Assembly: GCF_000321225.1 (NCBI RefSeq)
Contig: NW_004450464.1
Coordinates: forward strand, 1,661,567-1,725,566
DNA: 64,000 nucleotides
Source: Odobenus rosmarus divergens
Lineage: Eukaryota; Chordata; Mammalia; Carnivora; Odobenidae
Direction of reading: 5' to 3'
The notes under the pieces were generated by a model that was not told the DNA's origin, did not search any database, and was given only the letters and a program-made list of their open reading frames with translations. The first letter of the stretch is position 1; every line of letters starts with the position of its first letter. Shown in pieces: positions 33,481-45,713 of this stretch. A program made the translations under genes and the position numbers.

Positions 33481-36289
33481 ATTTTAATATTATAAATATA
33501 TTTGCTATAGGTAGATAGTGAATAGATTGATAGATTGATAGATTAATAGATTGAGAGATCGATCCATAGAAGAAAATAATTTTTGAGTGATTTTTCAGGT
33601 CTAATTTATATTCACTAATTCTATCACATACTGCCCTTTATAAGAATCAAATATACCTGTAATAGTAAAATAAGAAAGAACTGAGAGATTTTTATGGAAT
33701 TGTGAATACATGAATTATTGATTCAAATGTAGTTACTGTAGTAATAGTAGTTGCCCTTTGTGTTGAATCTAATTCATTCTGTCTTTAAAATTTGAAGTAA
33801 ATATTAAAATAATTTTAGCTATCCTAAAATTACCTCTTTATCATCACATGGAGTATAAAGAATGATGGTTTTCTTTAACTTGATTCTCCATTGCTTTACT
33901 TTTTGCCACTTAAGAGAAAACTCAGAGAAAAAATATCTTGGTATTTTTCCAGACCCGCTTTACCTGTACCTTAATTTGGGTCCTCATCAATAAGAGAACA
34001 AATACAGAATTCTCACAGCTCTTTTTGTTACTTCATAATACAGAAAAAGAGACATATATCTAAGAATAACTTTCTCACATGGCTGTGAAGGAGCTGTCTA
34101 GGATGGCAGTGATATAATTTTATTGTGAAGGAACAGAAGTCACTGAACTTCGGATTTTAAAAATCCCAAACATAATTACAAACAGTGCTTGTCAAGTTGT
34201 CATTGTCAATTTAAAAAAAAATGAATTACAGTTTGAGAATGGAAATTATTAAAGAAAGAAGAAGAATTGTGCTATATCATTACCTCAATATACCTTACAT
34301 TGTCACCAACCCTACTTAATTATTTGGCGTATTTTAAAAATATTCTGGAAGTCAATCCCCTGGGTAGCCTATTGATGGCAGTTAGTTGTAAGCAGTAGAA
34401 GCAAATTGCAAACTCTAGGTTAATTGTGTTTAAATTCTAAGACATTGACCAGACCTACTGCAAAGCATAAAAGACATATCAGTTTCTCCCCAGGAATTAC
34501 TCCAGGGCTTAGAAAAGGGTGAGTTTATATGGGTCCCTCTTTGTAACCCAGCTACTCTTCAGATAATGCATAGTACTTTAGTCAATAGGACATAGCAGAA
34601 CCTGTTGCTTTGGAGATGTGATTTCTCTTGGAAATGGATGATAAATCACAATTATATAAACTGAGGGAAGACATAACATACCTATCAGCTGCATAATAAT
34701 TATCACGGCAAGAGGAACCTCTTGCATTTGCAAGATTAGAACTAACAGGTTTCTCAGAGTGTGCAATAAATCAGTTTTGAAAATGCCAAGTCAAATCAGG
34801 TGTGCTAAGCTATTAAGTAGTGTTTGGTTTACAACAAAACCAGAAATTGAGTTAAAGAATTTGATATAGACACTTCAATTGCAAAGTACATAAGCAATAC
34901 TAAAAGGTATGGCACATTTGCATATGCAACAATTTTATGCACTCATTGGAAAAAAAATTCAAACTGCAATGCAAAATAGGACTATTTCTATTTTAAGGGA
35001 ATAAAATCAATTCATAAAATTAAATTTTTAAAGTTAATAATCACTCATACTTTTAATATAATCTAGAAATTATATTTTTCTTTATAATTAGATAAAAACA
35101 TACAATTAAAGCAAAACCATTCAATATGCTCCCCTATAAACCAATTCTGTGACCAAAGGACATTCATACCCTCTTTGGGAATGGGACATTTTTGCTGTGT
35201 CAGTAAGAACTACATTTTTTTTTTTTTTTTTTGGTCTCAGTTTTCCATAGTTATCCCTCAGGGTCCGTTACTAAAAGTGAAAAACGAGCCAACAGGTAAG
35301 GCTTTGGATAGTCACGCACTTTTACTTCTCTTAATTTGTTTATATGACATGTTGCATAGTATTTCATTAAGGAGAAAAGTTCTTCTTAAACAAACAAATG
35401 ATACTCTAGACTCCAAGGTCTTTTTTATCGCTAGTATCTATTCTATGTTGCTAAGAACAGCAAGAATTTATCATTATTTCTTAACGTGTTTTCAAGTTTT
35501 GATGTTGGTGAAGCCATGCTTCTGTTTTTATGTTTTATTTGTTTTTCACTTTAGATGCTTTCTTATCTATTAAAGATCAAGTAATGAAGTCAAAGAAAGA
35601 AGGATAAAATGATTAGGAAAGGAAGAATTATGTTTTTTGTTGTTGTTGTTTATTGATTGGGGTTTATACTCTGGCCATTCTGTAGGGCATTTTTGTTATT
35701 AATTAATAATTGTTGACTGGATAACTGATAATAAAGTGGTAGATTTTCACTTGTAAGTAATGGACTTATATAGCTTTTAGGACCTATTGATGGTACCAGC
35801 TAATTAAATAATGTCTCAGCTCATTTGCATTGGTTTAGTCCATACCAGTTTTTATATTTGGTTACTTATATATAACTCTGTAAAATTTTTCAAATATTTA
35901 TAAAAGTAAATGCGAGTGTTTCTTTTATACAGAGTTTGACTATTAAGGGGTGTTGTCATGTTTTAGTGTAGTAATAACCAAATATGCCTAATCCCACAAA
36001 ATAATTACTGTAGAAAACTTCAATTTTATTTCAGTGAAGCCGTTAGTATTTAAGACATCTTCCTTGAATTTGACATGTGTGTTTCCACATTTGAATATCC
36101 ACATTGGTGGCAAATTTGTGGATGAGTTTGATTTTGTAAAATAGTAAACTTTCAAGTCCAGAAAACAATGTGGATTATCAAGATGCATATTAACCTATTT
36201 GTGATGAAGGAGGAACTCTCCAATTCCATAAGGGTTTGCCATCTGATTCTGAAAGCATGTTCCAAGGGGAATGAAAAGATTTCTTTTAT
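33481..36289. other. Repeat-poor unique AT-rich block
   Basis: Apart from a degenerate GATAGATT repeat at 33512-33555 and a T run at 35215-35232, no repeat is evident. A 132-residue open frame at 35175-35573 starts through the T run and has no domain. The block is a candidate for conserved non-coding sequence purely because it lacks repeats. Confidence 0.4.
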
Positions 36290-36395
36290 TCTTTGTAGTT
36301 GAAGTACAATTTACATGCAGTGAAATGCACAGATCTTAAACAGGCAATTTGGTGCATTTTAACAAATGCTAAATCTGTGTAATCCACATCCCTCA
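36290..36395 (-). mobile_element. Old L1 3' UTR fragment, antisense
   Basis: GTTGAAGTACAATTTACATG, CAGTGAAATGCACAGATCTT and AATTTGGTGCATTTTAACAA match the antisense 'ttcacataccataaaattcaccctttt' part of old L1 3' UTRs. Confidence 0.5.
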
Positions 36396-36399
36396 TCAT

Positions 36400-36480
36400 T
36401 GATTTAGCAAACATTTATTGAACACCAAGTGAGAACCCCTAGTTGCTAGAGATATAGTTATGAATCAGGTCAAATTATCA
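36400..36480 (-). mobile_element. L2 3' tail fragment, antisense
   Basis: ATTTAGCAAACATTTATTGA, ACACCAAGTGAGAACCCCTA, GTTGCTAGAGATATAG follows the reverse complement of the L2 3' terminus; short and diverged. Confidence 0.45.
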
Positions 36481-37812
36481 CAGAGAGGTATGGGGAGGAA
36501 GTCAAGAAAATGTGTCACTCAGTGGTAGAACCTCTTTAATATAAGTATTTACAGGAAGGAGAAATAGCAAGAGAGTGGATCCCTTCTACTGGGGGAATCA
36601 GATTCAGAAAGACTGCCTATTAGAGGTAAGATTTTGCCTCCATGCTACCACTTCATGTACTGGCAAGGAAAGGGAGATTTACTTGAAAAGGAGACACCAA
36701 ATTTACATTATAATGCAGGTCTCAGCAACCTGGGACCAAAGGCTCTTTCTTCAAATCAATTTCTTAGGTTGATTAATGGGTAAATGTCATAGTACTTGTT
36801 CAGTGTCATGAGATTCACTGTAATCCCCCAAACAGTTGGGTTTACATCATTAATAATAACATTCTTATAAATTGCATTCCATAGTAACTTAAATTTCCAA
36901 ATGAAAGTTTTGTTTTGTTTTTGTAATTTCAGATGTCAAAGTTTGCTAAGTCCCATTAAAGAAAATGACCAAATAGTTGTCCAAATCAAATAAACTTGTC
37001 GTCTAATGAAAGGGCTGTGAGAAGGAAAAAGCATAGAGTGAAACCTTCTAAGAAAAGGTTTCCTTGTTATTGATGAATGAGAGATGTCTAATTATTCCTC
37101 CCATGTCTGAGCCTGAGAGAGACAATATTAAAAGATAAACTGAGAGGTTTGAAGATTAACTCTGCAGCAAATTTAAAATAAATAAAAGAGCTTGGAGCTG
37201 AAATTTAAAGGTTGGTTCAAAACAAAAACATGATTTTCTTTTGAATCATTAGAATGAACAATTAAAAGGATTTTTCCTGACTAGAAAGCTAAAGCCATTA
37301 ATGATATTACATGAAGGAATTTCAGACACCATAAATGTTAGCATACAGAGTTTAATACCTAAGAATTCATATAAAGAAACTACTGATGAGAGTGATGCTC
37401 GTAGGAATTTTGTGCATTAATAAATTGATCTAGATAAATGGCATCGACAGCTTATTATTTACCTCAAAATTATTAAAATTTTAATTATTTAAGAGTGACA
37501 CTTTTGTTCAAAATTGATTTTTTTAGGAAATAATTAAATGGCTTAATATTACTAAGAACTGCCATTTTTTAAATTAAGAAAAGTCTGGTCTAAACCTAGC
37601 AGATTCTTTATCAGAATTTGACGGCTCAAACTTCAAATTATGGGGACATAGACACAGAGGTTTTACAAAAATAGCTCAGCAGAATTGGAACAAAACAAAT
37701 AGCTCTATTTTATAACCATACATGTTCACTGATGCCATTTTGCCACTCGTAATATGTTAGGTTATTAATAGAAAAGTTGTGGGATAGCCTGAGGTCGTTT
37801 CTCACTCCAAAT
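36481..37812. other. Repeat-free AT-rich sequence
   Basis: No gene or repeat recognised. 37180-37560 is dense in TAAT/ATTA words, for example CATTAATGATATTACATGAA and TGTGCATTAATAAATTGATC, the type of text seen in conserved developmental enhancers. This is only a compositional hint. Confidence 0.4.
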
Positions 37813-37962
37813 TGTGTTTTTCAACCATGACTGCACTTTGAAACCACCTGGGAGTTTTAAAAATTACTGATGTCAGGGTTCCACCCCTAGAGTTTCTGAT
37901 GTAATTGGTCTGAGATGCAGCTGGACATCAGGACTGCCAGCCAAGGTTGAGAAACACTGCTC
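37813..37962 (+). mobile_element. MER5-type hAT-Charlie MITE
   Basis: Left TTTTTCAACCATGACTGCAC, middle AAACCACCTGGGAGTTTTAA, GGGTTCCACCCCTAGAG and right AAGGTTGAGAAACACTGCTC follow MER5A order with recognisable inverted ends. The AATTGGTCTGAGATGCAGCTGG middle is intact enough for a firm call. Confidence 0.83.
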
Positions 37963-39283
37963 TAGAGAAACTTGAAATGTGAGAAGCTTGGAGATTTTAA
38001 AGGAGACCCCAGAGACAACTGTGCTACAGAAATTACAGCAAAATAACTGTTGCACATTGCTGAAAGAGAGGACACATAGTGTCAGGTAGGGAAGATGCCT
38101 CAAGAAGGGTTTCTTCAAATATATTACAATGTTTATCATAGATTTAATTAGCAATAATTGCGCCTCAGATAAACCTCAACAGTCTATTCAGAAAACATCT
38201 TACAAGAACAGCAAAGCAATTCTCAATAAAACCAATTGTGTTAATAATTTTGGTTCATAAAATTTTGATGATGCAGAGAATGTAGAGCCTCTCAAATCAG
38301 TGATGTTGTTAAAGATCAAAATAATACTTTGAGAGCAACTGAAAGGTCAGTTAAATTATAACAAGGTATTTCTGATATGTGATTGGGATCATTGGTTTAC
38401 TTTTGCTCAATTTTTCTGTTAACATAGTAACCAAATAGTTATGAGTTGTATTATTTTATAAGTAATCTCTAATCTCCACAAAATAAATGGGACCACAAAA
38501 AGTTTACCCCAGTTTCTGTGGAGCCCATAAATAATTGCTTTCAGGGGATGTTTAAATGAAATTATTTCCCCGACTGCAGGGGTGGGGATTGGTAAAGATT
38601 TGTCCTTTGTGAGTAATAAGAAGACTGTGCTTGGATATAAAAATAGTAAAGAAATAATTAGGTTTTTTTCTTAAAATTCCATGTTTAGCAAAGTTAATGA
38701 GTCCCTAAATTCCTAAAGCTGAATATTGGTGTGTAAATGAGCCCTCCAAACCAATAGAGAATAACCTTAATATTCATGGATATTTAGCTACAACCTAATT
38801 TCTTCTTATCATTCTATATCTCCTAGGTTTAAAGCAAACAGATGTGTTGGCTCCTAAAAGGCCCCAAATAAGTTTTGCTTTCCTGACAGTGTCCTTTATT
38901 AGTGGGTTATTTTTTGAGAGGTCATTTATCAGGAACAAATTAAATTTACATTTTCAAAATTATACATTGGTCAGTTGACCAGATCTTTGTTTTCTTCTGT
39001 TTCCAGCTAACAAGTTTGGTTACTGATATACAGATGTTCAAAAATATTTGTTAAAAGTATACATTTTATTAATTGCTTTTTGAAAGGACTAGTGTAAGCT
39101 AGTTATTTTTTAAGATGCTTGGCATTTTGCATATTCATACTATCATTTATAGTGAATAATTTGCAAGACTGTAGCTATATGATCATTTTAGATATCAGTA
39201 ACTGAATATGTAAGAGTTGAAAAGACAAGATTTTAAGTATGGGCTGAAGAGTTTGAACTTTAAGTAAGTAGCCGATAAAATTT
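37963..39283. other. Repeat-free AT-rich sequence
   Basis: No gene, RNA or repeat recognised. Confidence 0.45.
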
Positions 39284-39300
39284 AAAAATAACCCACTTTC

Positions 39301-39493
39301 GGGGCACCTGGGTGGCTCAGTTGTTAAGCGTCTGCCTTCGGCTCGGGTCATGATCCCAGGGTCCTGGGATCGAGCCCCACATCGGGCTCCCTGCTCCGCG
39401 CCGAGCCTGCTTCTCCCTCTCCCACTCCCCCTGCTTGTGTTCCCTCCTCACTGTGTCTCTCTCTGTAAAATAAATAAATAAAATCTTAAAAAA
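39301..39493 (+). mobile_element. Young CAN-SINE with 17 bp target duplication
   Basis: Head GGGGCACCTGGGTGGCTCAG, GCGTCTGCCTTCGGCTCGGG, GATCCCAGGGTCCTGGGATC and GAGCCCCACATCGGGCTCCC are close to consensus; tail AAATAAATAAATAAAATC. The flanks are identical over AAAAATAACCCACTTTC (39284-39300 and 39494-39510). A one-base deletion in the head (AGTTGTTAAGC) is the main change. Confidence 0.98.
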
Positions 39494-39510
39494 AAAAATA
39501 ACCCACTTTC

Positions 39511-41529
39511 AGTGGAAGATTAATATTTCTTTCGGGGGAGGATTTTTATAGAACAGATATAAATTGAGAAATGGGGGTAGAAGCTTAAGGGGAAAAGATG
39601 GGTAGGTAAACTTGGAAAGTTTTGGACCTGGGAAGGACGGAATACTCAAGGACTTGAAAATAGAAGTTACTCTGTAATGTTAGAGGCTAAGGGCTGCCAT
39701 ATGCTAATCTAATCATAGGCTATGCTAATTGCTCTATGTCCAGTTGGCCCTATGAAGTGATTTGTACCAAGAAGGGGTTTGGTAAATATTTACTAAATGA
39801 ATGTTGGACGGTGGGATTGGAGGTGTGGGTATGGCTGAATGTGAGAGGATGTTGATGATTTACCCCGATTTTGTTACATTCGGTTTTCATAGAACAAACC
39901 TGGAAAGAGAAACAAAAGAAATAGAAAAGATAAATGGAGCCCAGAAAAGGGCAAAGCTCCCTACAATGTGGTACTCACCCAGGGTATCCGTTGGCTTCCC
40001 TGCATCATGTACTAGCCCCTTATCCAGAGTAGAGGTTTCCAGGGGTAACAGGTCCACTTCCCGTTCTCCATTTCCCTACTTCCCATTCCTGCGGCCACAG
40101 GAAAATTAGCTGCTCTTCTGAGAGAGGGGTGGGCCAACTCTGTACAGTTTTCAGTATCATCTTTCAAATTACTCATTTTCACAAATGTTACTAATCAGGC
40201 TGAGAAAATAAAATGAAAACAAGCAGACTTGGTTTGAGGGACATGTGATTTGTTTCAGGATAGTGCTTCTTTAGTAGCAAATGAATCCTGCTAGACATGC
40301 AAGAGCTTGCTTCTAATCCAAAATAAACAAGATGTGTTTCACTGGAAAATTGCAGACATATCAAAGGGTAACTTGACAGCAAATGTACAGATTACTATAA
40401 AAATGTTTCCTTTTTTTTTTTTTTACATGTGCGTGTAATTCCTGCTTCAGTGCAAGAGGGTTCAATACCAGCTTTATTTAATAGATTTTGTGTCAACTTC
40501 TGTTCAAGGTGTTGTTTTGTTTTGTTTTTGTTTTTGTTTTTTATGAGGTAAGAAGAGGAAAAAGAGGAGAACATTAATTCCAGATGGCTTTAAGCAAATG
40601 TTAGAAAGGTGAACATTCATAGGCTTCCAAATATCTGTTGGCTAGTTGACATTTACAAACACTGCACTAGGTAAGCTTTCTCCCTTAGCAGTATTAGGGT
40701 TCTGGCAGCAAGTAAAGGATGTGTGAAATGAAATATGCCATTCAAATATAGTAAAGAAAGAGGAGACTATTTGTAATCACTTTTGGGGAAAAATTCAAGA
40801 ATCAAATCTTTCTGTTGTTTTAAATGTCCTATTAAAACTTTGCAAAAAATGCGTAGTCTGTTATTTAAAGTATTTGGAACTATTAGCTCCATTTCTAACA
40901 TCAAACTTGAAGGTCAGTTTTTGAGTGGCAGGTTATCTATTTAAATGAGGAAGCACTATGGTTTAAATTCCTGAGTGTACCCTGTTGAAACTGGATGAGA
41001 ACAGAAGGCAGGGTTAATAATAAGAACGGTAGTATTTATAAGGATTGCTTAAGGATGCAAGCTGGGGACCCACTAATTTTAATCCTTTAAGGCTGGTAAG
41101 TGTGCCCCATCCAGTTGTAGGAAAACAAAATGTGTATTTCCAAGCTGTATGTCTGAAGAACAGAAGAAATCCAACATAACAAATATGAAATTCCCAAATA
41201 GTGTGCAAACACATGTCAATCATTACTGCAACCTAACATGCAGTAATGCCTAACATGGCAGCTGGAGGCAAGAACTCCAAGCAACATATGTAGTTGATTG
41301 TGATGAATATTTATCTGTATACAGATGTAACTTCAGAAATATGGAAATAACTCTAGGGTTTCTGGTTACTATGTCTATTAAGTTCTATACATTGTCTAAC
41401 TTCAAAAGCAAAAATAGTTTACAAAATATAATGCCTACTGTATTTGACGGCTGTCTCTGTTTCTATTTGCTATGTATTTTTCCCCTGATCACATGCACAA
41501 GTACTCTCACGCATTTAGCCACATTTGTA
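39511..41529. other. Mostly unique AT-rich sequence
   Basis: No gene found. A 102-residue open frame at 39801-40109 crosses a GC-richer patch (39950-40100) but has no domain or supported exon structure. T runs lie at 40413-40425 and 40513-40542. Confidence 0.4.
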
Positions 41530-41705
41530 CGCATCCACACCTGTGCATATATAAGGCTATACACCAAAATATCATAAGTGGTTATTGTTAAGATGAATCT
41601 GGTAGATTATCTTCATTTTCTACCTTTTACATGTCTGCATTAATTGCAAATTTTTAAATATGCCTGTGTTACCTCTTAAAAAATGAGAGATAAGAAATTT
41701 GTCAA
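41530..41705 (+). mobile_element. Old L1 3' end fragment
   Basis: AGGCTATACACCAAAATATC, ATAAGTGGTTATTGTTAAG, TTCATTTTCTACCTTTTACA and GCAAATTTTTAAATATGCC match the end of ancient L1M 3' UTRs in sense direction. Confidence 0.5.
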
Positions 41706-41934
41706 TTTTGGTAAATAAAAAAAGAATGCTTAGGGGATCAAGACATTCTAAGGAGTCTGTGATTTATATCTAAAAATGGTCTTCAATAATGAGATAGTCC
41801 TAGTACCTCTCTATGGATATCCACAATCCCAAGCAACTTGAATATTTTGTTGTTGTTATTGGAGAGATATATTTAACATTATTTAAATGATTTGAAAAAT
41901 TGTTCAAACTTTCCAGAACATATAAAAAAGGAAA

Positions 41935-42470
41935 ACTTTCAAATTAATTTTATGAAGTTAGCAAAGCATTGATCATATATGGTATATTTTTAGAATTTTA
42001 TTTTCTAATTGTTTATTGCTAGTATAAGGAAATAAGTTTCCTTAGATTTTTGTATGCAGATATTATAACCAGTGATCTTGCTAGCTACATTTACTTATTC
42101 TAACATTTAATTTTTTCTGCACATACAATGCAATTTGCAAATAATGACTAGTATATTTCTTTTTTGCCAATACTTAGCAACTTTTTTATTTTTATTTTAT
42201 TGAAATAGCTGGGGAATCTTGTTTCTAATCTCAGAAGGAAAGCTTTCAATATCTCCTTATTAATTATGACATATGTTTTAGGTTTTAATGGCTATCTCTA
42301 ATCAGGTTAAAGAAATTCTGTTCTATTCCTCATTTGTACATTTAAAAAATACAACTTTGTGCATCCTTTGAGATAAGATTTTCTCTTTCAAACAGTGCTG
42401 TAAATTACACTGATTGATTTTATGATGTTGAAATAATCTTGTATTATTGGAATACACCTGTTGTTTTTCA
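41935..42470 (-). mobile_element. Old L1 ORF2 fragment, antisense
   Basis: The plus strand carries AATTGTTTATTGCTAGTATA, TAACCAGTGATCTTGCTAGC, GGAAAGCTTTCAATATCTCC, TTCTGTTCTATTCCTCATTT and ACACTGATTGATTTTATGAT. This is the reverse complement of the RT-finger part of L1 ORF2, in order, heavily diverged. It is a separate fragment from the L1 that starts at 42480, because that one begins again from a 3' UTR. Confidence 0.7.
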
Positions 42471-42479
42471 TTTACTGTA

Positions 42480-43832
42480 GTTTTTTTATTGAACTATAAT
42501 TCACATACCATAAAGTTCACCCTTTAAGAGTATACAATTCAGTGATTAGTATATTCATAAAGTTATGTAATGATCACCACAAATTCCAGAACAATTTTAT
42601 CACTGAAAAACACCAAATTCTGTACCTCCTGTTAGTAAGATCCTGTTAACTCCTCTCCCCAGCCCCCGGCAATGACTGCCTACTTTCTGTCTCTATGGAT
42701 TTGCTGTTTCTGGACATCCTGTATAAAGCAGAATCACACAATAGGTTTTGTGTCTGGTTTTATTCACTTCACAATGTTTTCAAGGTCCGTTCATGTTGCA
42801 GTGTGTTGTTCATTCCTTATTATGGTTGATAAGAAGTTGACATTCCACTTTTTATCCAGTCAATTGATGGACATTTGGGCTGTTTCTGGTTTTTGGCTAT
42901 TGTGGAGAAAGGTGCTACAAACATTTGTGTACAAGTTTCGGGTATGTATGTTTTCAGTTCTCTTGGATATATATACCTAGTAGTAAAATTGCTGGGGCAT
43001 TTGGTCACTCTGTGTTTAACTTTGGTGAGGAAATGCAAAACTGTTTTCCAAAGTGGCTGTACCTCTTCACATTCCCACCAGAAATGTATGAGGGATTGTC
43101 TCCACATCGTCACCCTAGTGAGTGTGAAATGGTGTCCCGTTGTAATTTTGATTTGCATTTCCCTCATGACTAATAATGTTGAGCATCTTTTCATGTGCTT
43201 TTTGCACATTTGTGTATCTTCTTTGGAGAAGTATCTATTCAAATCCCTTTCACATTTGTAGTTGTTGAGCTCTAAGAGTTCTATATATGTTCTGAATACA
43301 AGTCCCTTATGAGATATATGATTTGTAAACATTTCCTCTCATTCTGTGAGTTGTATTTTCACTTTCTTGCTGGTTTAATTTACACATAAAGCATTTCATT
43401 TTGATTAAATACAATGTATCTCTTTTGTTGCTTATAATTTGGTGTTACTTTAAGAAGCCCCAATCTAATCCAAGGTCGTCAAGATTTTTACTTATCTTTC
43501 TTATAAGACTTTTATACTTTTAGCTCTTACACTTAGATTTGGATCCACTTTGACTTCTTGTATATAATGTAAGGTCAGAATCTAACTTCATCCTTTTGCA
43601 TGTGTGTATACAATTTTCTCAGCACTATTTGTTGGAAAGACTATTATTTCCCTGTCAAATTGTCTGGCCACCCTTGTCAAGAATCAGTTGGCTCTAAATA
43701 TAATGGTTTATTTCTGAATACTCAGTTTTATTCCATTGGCCTATATGTCTATCTTTAAGCCAGCACCACACTGATAAAATTATACTAGCTTTGTAGAACG
43801 TTTGGAAATCTGGAAGTGTGAGTCTTTCAATT
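42480..43832 (-). mobile_element. Old L1, 3' UTR and ORF2 C-terminal part, antisense
   Basis: TTATTGAACTATAATTCACA (3' UTR) leads into the complement of ORF2. A 170-codon open frame (43332 to 42820) still spells L1 ORF2p C-terminal text: NRYFSKEDTQMCKKHMKRCS and HFWWECEEVQPLWKT, with the cysteine-rich motif decayed and frameshifts on both sides. This is the host into which several younger elements later inserted. Confidence 0.88.
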
Positions 43833-43847
43833 TTGTTGCTCTTTTTC

Positions 43848-44051
43848 TTTTCTTCTTCTTCTTCTTCTTTTTTTTTTTTAAAGATTTTATTTATTTATTT
43901 GAGAGAGAGAGCCCAAGAGGGGGTAGGGTCAGAGGGAGAAGCAGACTCCCCGCTGAGCAGGGAGCCCGATGCGGGACTCGATCCTGGGACTCCAGGATCA
44001 TGACCCGAGCCGAAGGCAGCTGCTTAACCAACTGAGCCACCCAGGCGCCCC
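43848..44051 (-). mobile_element. Young CAN-SINE, antisense, 15 bp target duplication, (CTT)n tail
   Basis: The minus strand head is GGGGCGCCTGGGTGGCTCAG, TTGGTTAAGCAGCTGCCTTC, GGCTCGGGTCATGATCCTGG and AGTCCCAGGATCGAGTCCCG, near the arctoid consensus. TTGTTGCTCTTTTTC flanks it at 43833-43847 and 44052-44066. The A tail has partly turned into AAG units (CTT on plus, 43848-43868). It sits inside the old antisense L1 and two frame-shifted open frames cross it. Confidence 0.97.
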
Positions 44052-44098
44052 TTGTTGCTCTTTTTCAAGATTATTTAGGCTATTCTGGGACCTCTACT
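44052..44098 (-). mobile_element. Old L1 ORF2, continued
   Basis: TTTTTCAAGATTATTTAGGC, TATTCTGGGACCTC resumes the L1 antisense text between the SINE and the MLT1 LTR. Confidence 0.75.
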
Positions 44099-44506
44099 AT
44101 ATTAGTTTCCTAATGTTGATGTAACAACTCACCGTAAGTTTAATATTTTACAGTGCCTAAAATTAAGGTGTCAGCAGCAGGCTGCCTTCCTTCTATAGTC
44201 TCTGGATAAGAATCTCTTTCCTTGCTTTTTCCAGCTTCTAGAGGGCTTCTGCATTCCTTTGCTTGTGGTCCAGCCTGCCATCAGTCCAGTATCTTCCATC
44301 ATCCCATCTGTTTCTCTGGTTCTACTACTCATGCCTCCCTCTTTCCTTTATAAGGATTGCATTGGGCCAACCCAGATCATCCATGATAATTTACCTGAAC
44401 TCAAATTCCTCAATGTAATTATATCTAAGTCTCTTTAGTCATGTAAACTAAACTCTTCCCAGGTTCTGGGACATGGACATCTTTTGGGAGCCATTATTCT
44501 CTTATC
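44099..44506 (-). mobile_element. MLT1-type MaLR LTR, antisense, inside old L1
   Basis: ATTAGTTTCCTAATGTTGAT, GTAACAACTCACCGTAAG, TTTTCCAGCTTCTAGAGGGC, TGCATTCCTTTGCTTGTGGT and ATTGGGCCAACCCAGATCAT give the MLT1 reverse complement in order. The L1 text resumes directly afterwards (TTGCATTTCCGTATGAATAT). An imperfect 5-bp duplication (CTACT 44094-44098, ATACT 44507-44511) fits an LTR integration into the L1. Confidence 0.85.
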
Positions 44507-44511
44507 ATACT

Positions 44512-44595
44512 TGCATTTCCGTATGAATATTAGGAACAACTTGTCAATTTTTGCAAAACAGTCAACTAAATTTTTGATAAGGAGTAGTGAATCTG
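44512..44595 (-). mobile_element. Old L1 ORF2, continued
   Basis: TGCATTTCCGTATGAATATT, AGGAACAACTTGTCAATTTT continues the antisense ORF2 text up to the next SINE. Confidence 0.8.
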
Positions 44596-44788
44596 GGGTG
44601 CTTGGGTGGCTCAGTTGGTTAAGCATCTGCCTTCAGCTCAGGTCATGATCCCGGGTCCTGGGATCGAGTCCTACATCAGGCTCCTTGCTCAGTGGGGAGG
44701 CTGCTTCTCCCTCTGCCTCCCGCTCTTCCTGCTTGTGCTCTCTCTCTCTGTCAAATAAATAAATAAAATCTTAAAAAAAAATAAATAA
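44596..44788 (+). mobile_element. Young CAN-SINE with 17 bp target duplication
   Basis: Head GGGTGCTTGGGTGGCTCAGT, AAGCATCTGCCTTCAGCTCA, GATCCCGGGTCCTGGGATCG and TGCTCTCTCTCTCTGTCAAA then AAATAAATAAAATCTT. AAGGAGTAGTGAATCTG flanks it at 44579-44595 and 44789-44805. It is opposite in strand to the L1 it entered. Confidence 0.97.
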
Positions 44789-44790
44789 AA

Positions 44791-45713
44791 GGAGTAGTGA
44801 ATCTGAAGAACGCTTTGGAGTATATTGCCATCTTAACAATATTGAGCCCTCAGATCCATGAACATGACATGTTTTTCCATTTAATTTCTTTCAGTGATGC
44901 TTTGTACAGGTTTTATACTTTTTTGGTTTAAATTTATTCTTTTGTCATTCTTTTAAATGCTGTTTTAAATGGAATTATTTTCTTTATTTTAGTTCCTGGA
45001 ATAAATCACTCACACTTACGATATATAATCCTTTCTATCTGTTGCTGCATTTGATTTGATAGTATTTTATTATGGATTTTTGTTTATCTAGTCATAAGGG
45101 ATATTGAAGTATAGTTTTTCTTTCTTTTAATATCTTTGTCACAGTTTTGGTATCAGACTTCTTAGGATGAGCTGGAATGTGTTCTTTCCCTGTCTATTTT
45201 TTTGGAGGAGTTTGTGAAGGATTGGTGATAACTTTTCTTTTAACATTTGGTAGAACTTACTAGGGATGCCATCTAGCTTTTGGGCCATTTGGGCTTTTTC
45301 TTTGCAGAAAACATGTTGATTACTAACTCAGTCTCTTTATTTATTATAGATCCATTCAGATTTTACATTTCTCCTCAAGTCAGTTTTGGTAGTTTGTGTC
45401 TTTGTAGGAAGTTATTCATTTCATGTAGATCATCTAATTTGTTGGCCTATAATTGTTCATAGTATTTTCTTACATTCCTTCTTGTGTCTATGAGGTGGAT
45501 AGTGATGGCCCCATTTCATTCCTTTCTTTAGTCATTTGAGTCTTCTTTCTCTTATTTTTGGTCAATATAACTAAAGGTTTTGGGGGTTTTTTGTTTGTGT
45601 TTTCAAATAACCAACTTTGGTTTCACTGATTTTTCTCTTTGGCTTTCCTACTCTCTAATTCCTTTATTTACACTGTAATCATGATTATTTCCTTTCTTTT
45701 GCTTGTTTTTTTT
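44791..45713 (-). mobile_element. Old L1 ORF2, reverse-transcriptase region, antisense
   Basis: TTGCCATCTTAACAATATTG, GAGGAGTTTGTGAAGGATTG, ACTTACTAGGGATGCCATCT, CAAGTCAGTTTTGGTAGTTT and TTTTCTCTTTGGCTTTCCTA follow the complement of L1 ORF2 in order toward its RT N-terminal half. The text stops at CTTTTGCTTGTTT where a younger L1 inserted and resumes at 48225. Confidence 0.85.

Noticed and set aside
35175..35573. 132-residue open frame
   Set aside because: Begins through a T homopolymer, low-complexity hydrophobic translation, no support.
42820..43332. 170-residue open frame
   Set aside because: Decayed L1 ORF2 C-terminal text with frameshifts either side.
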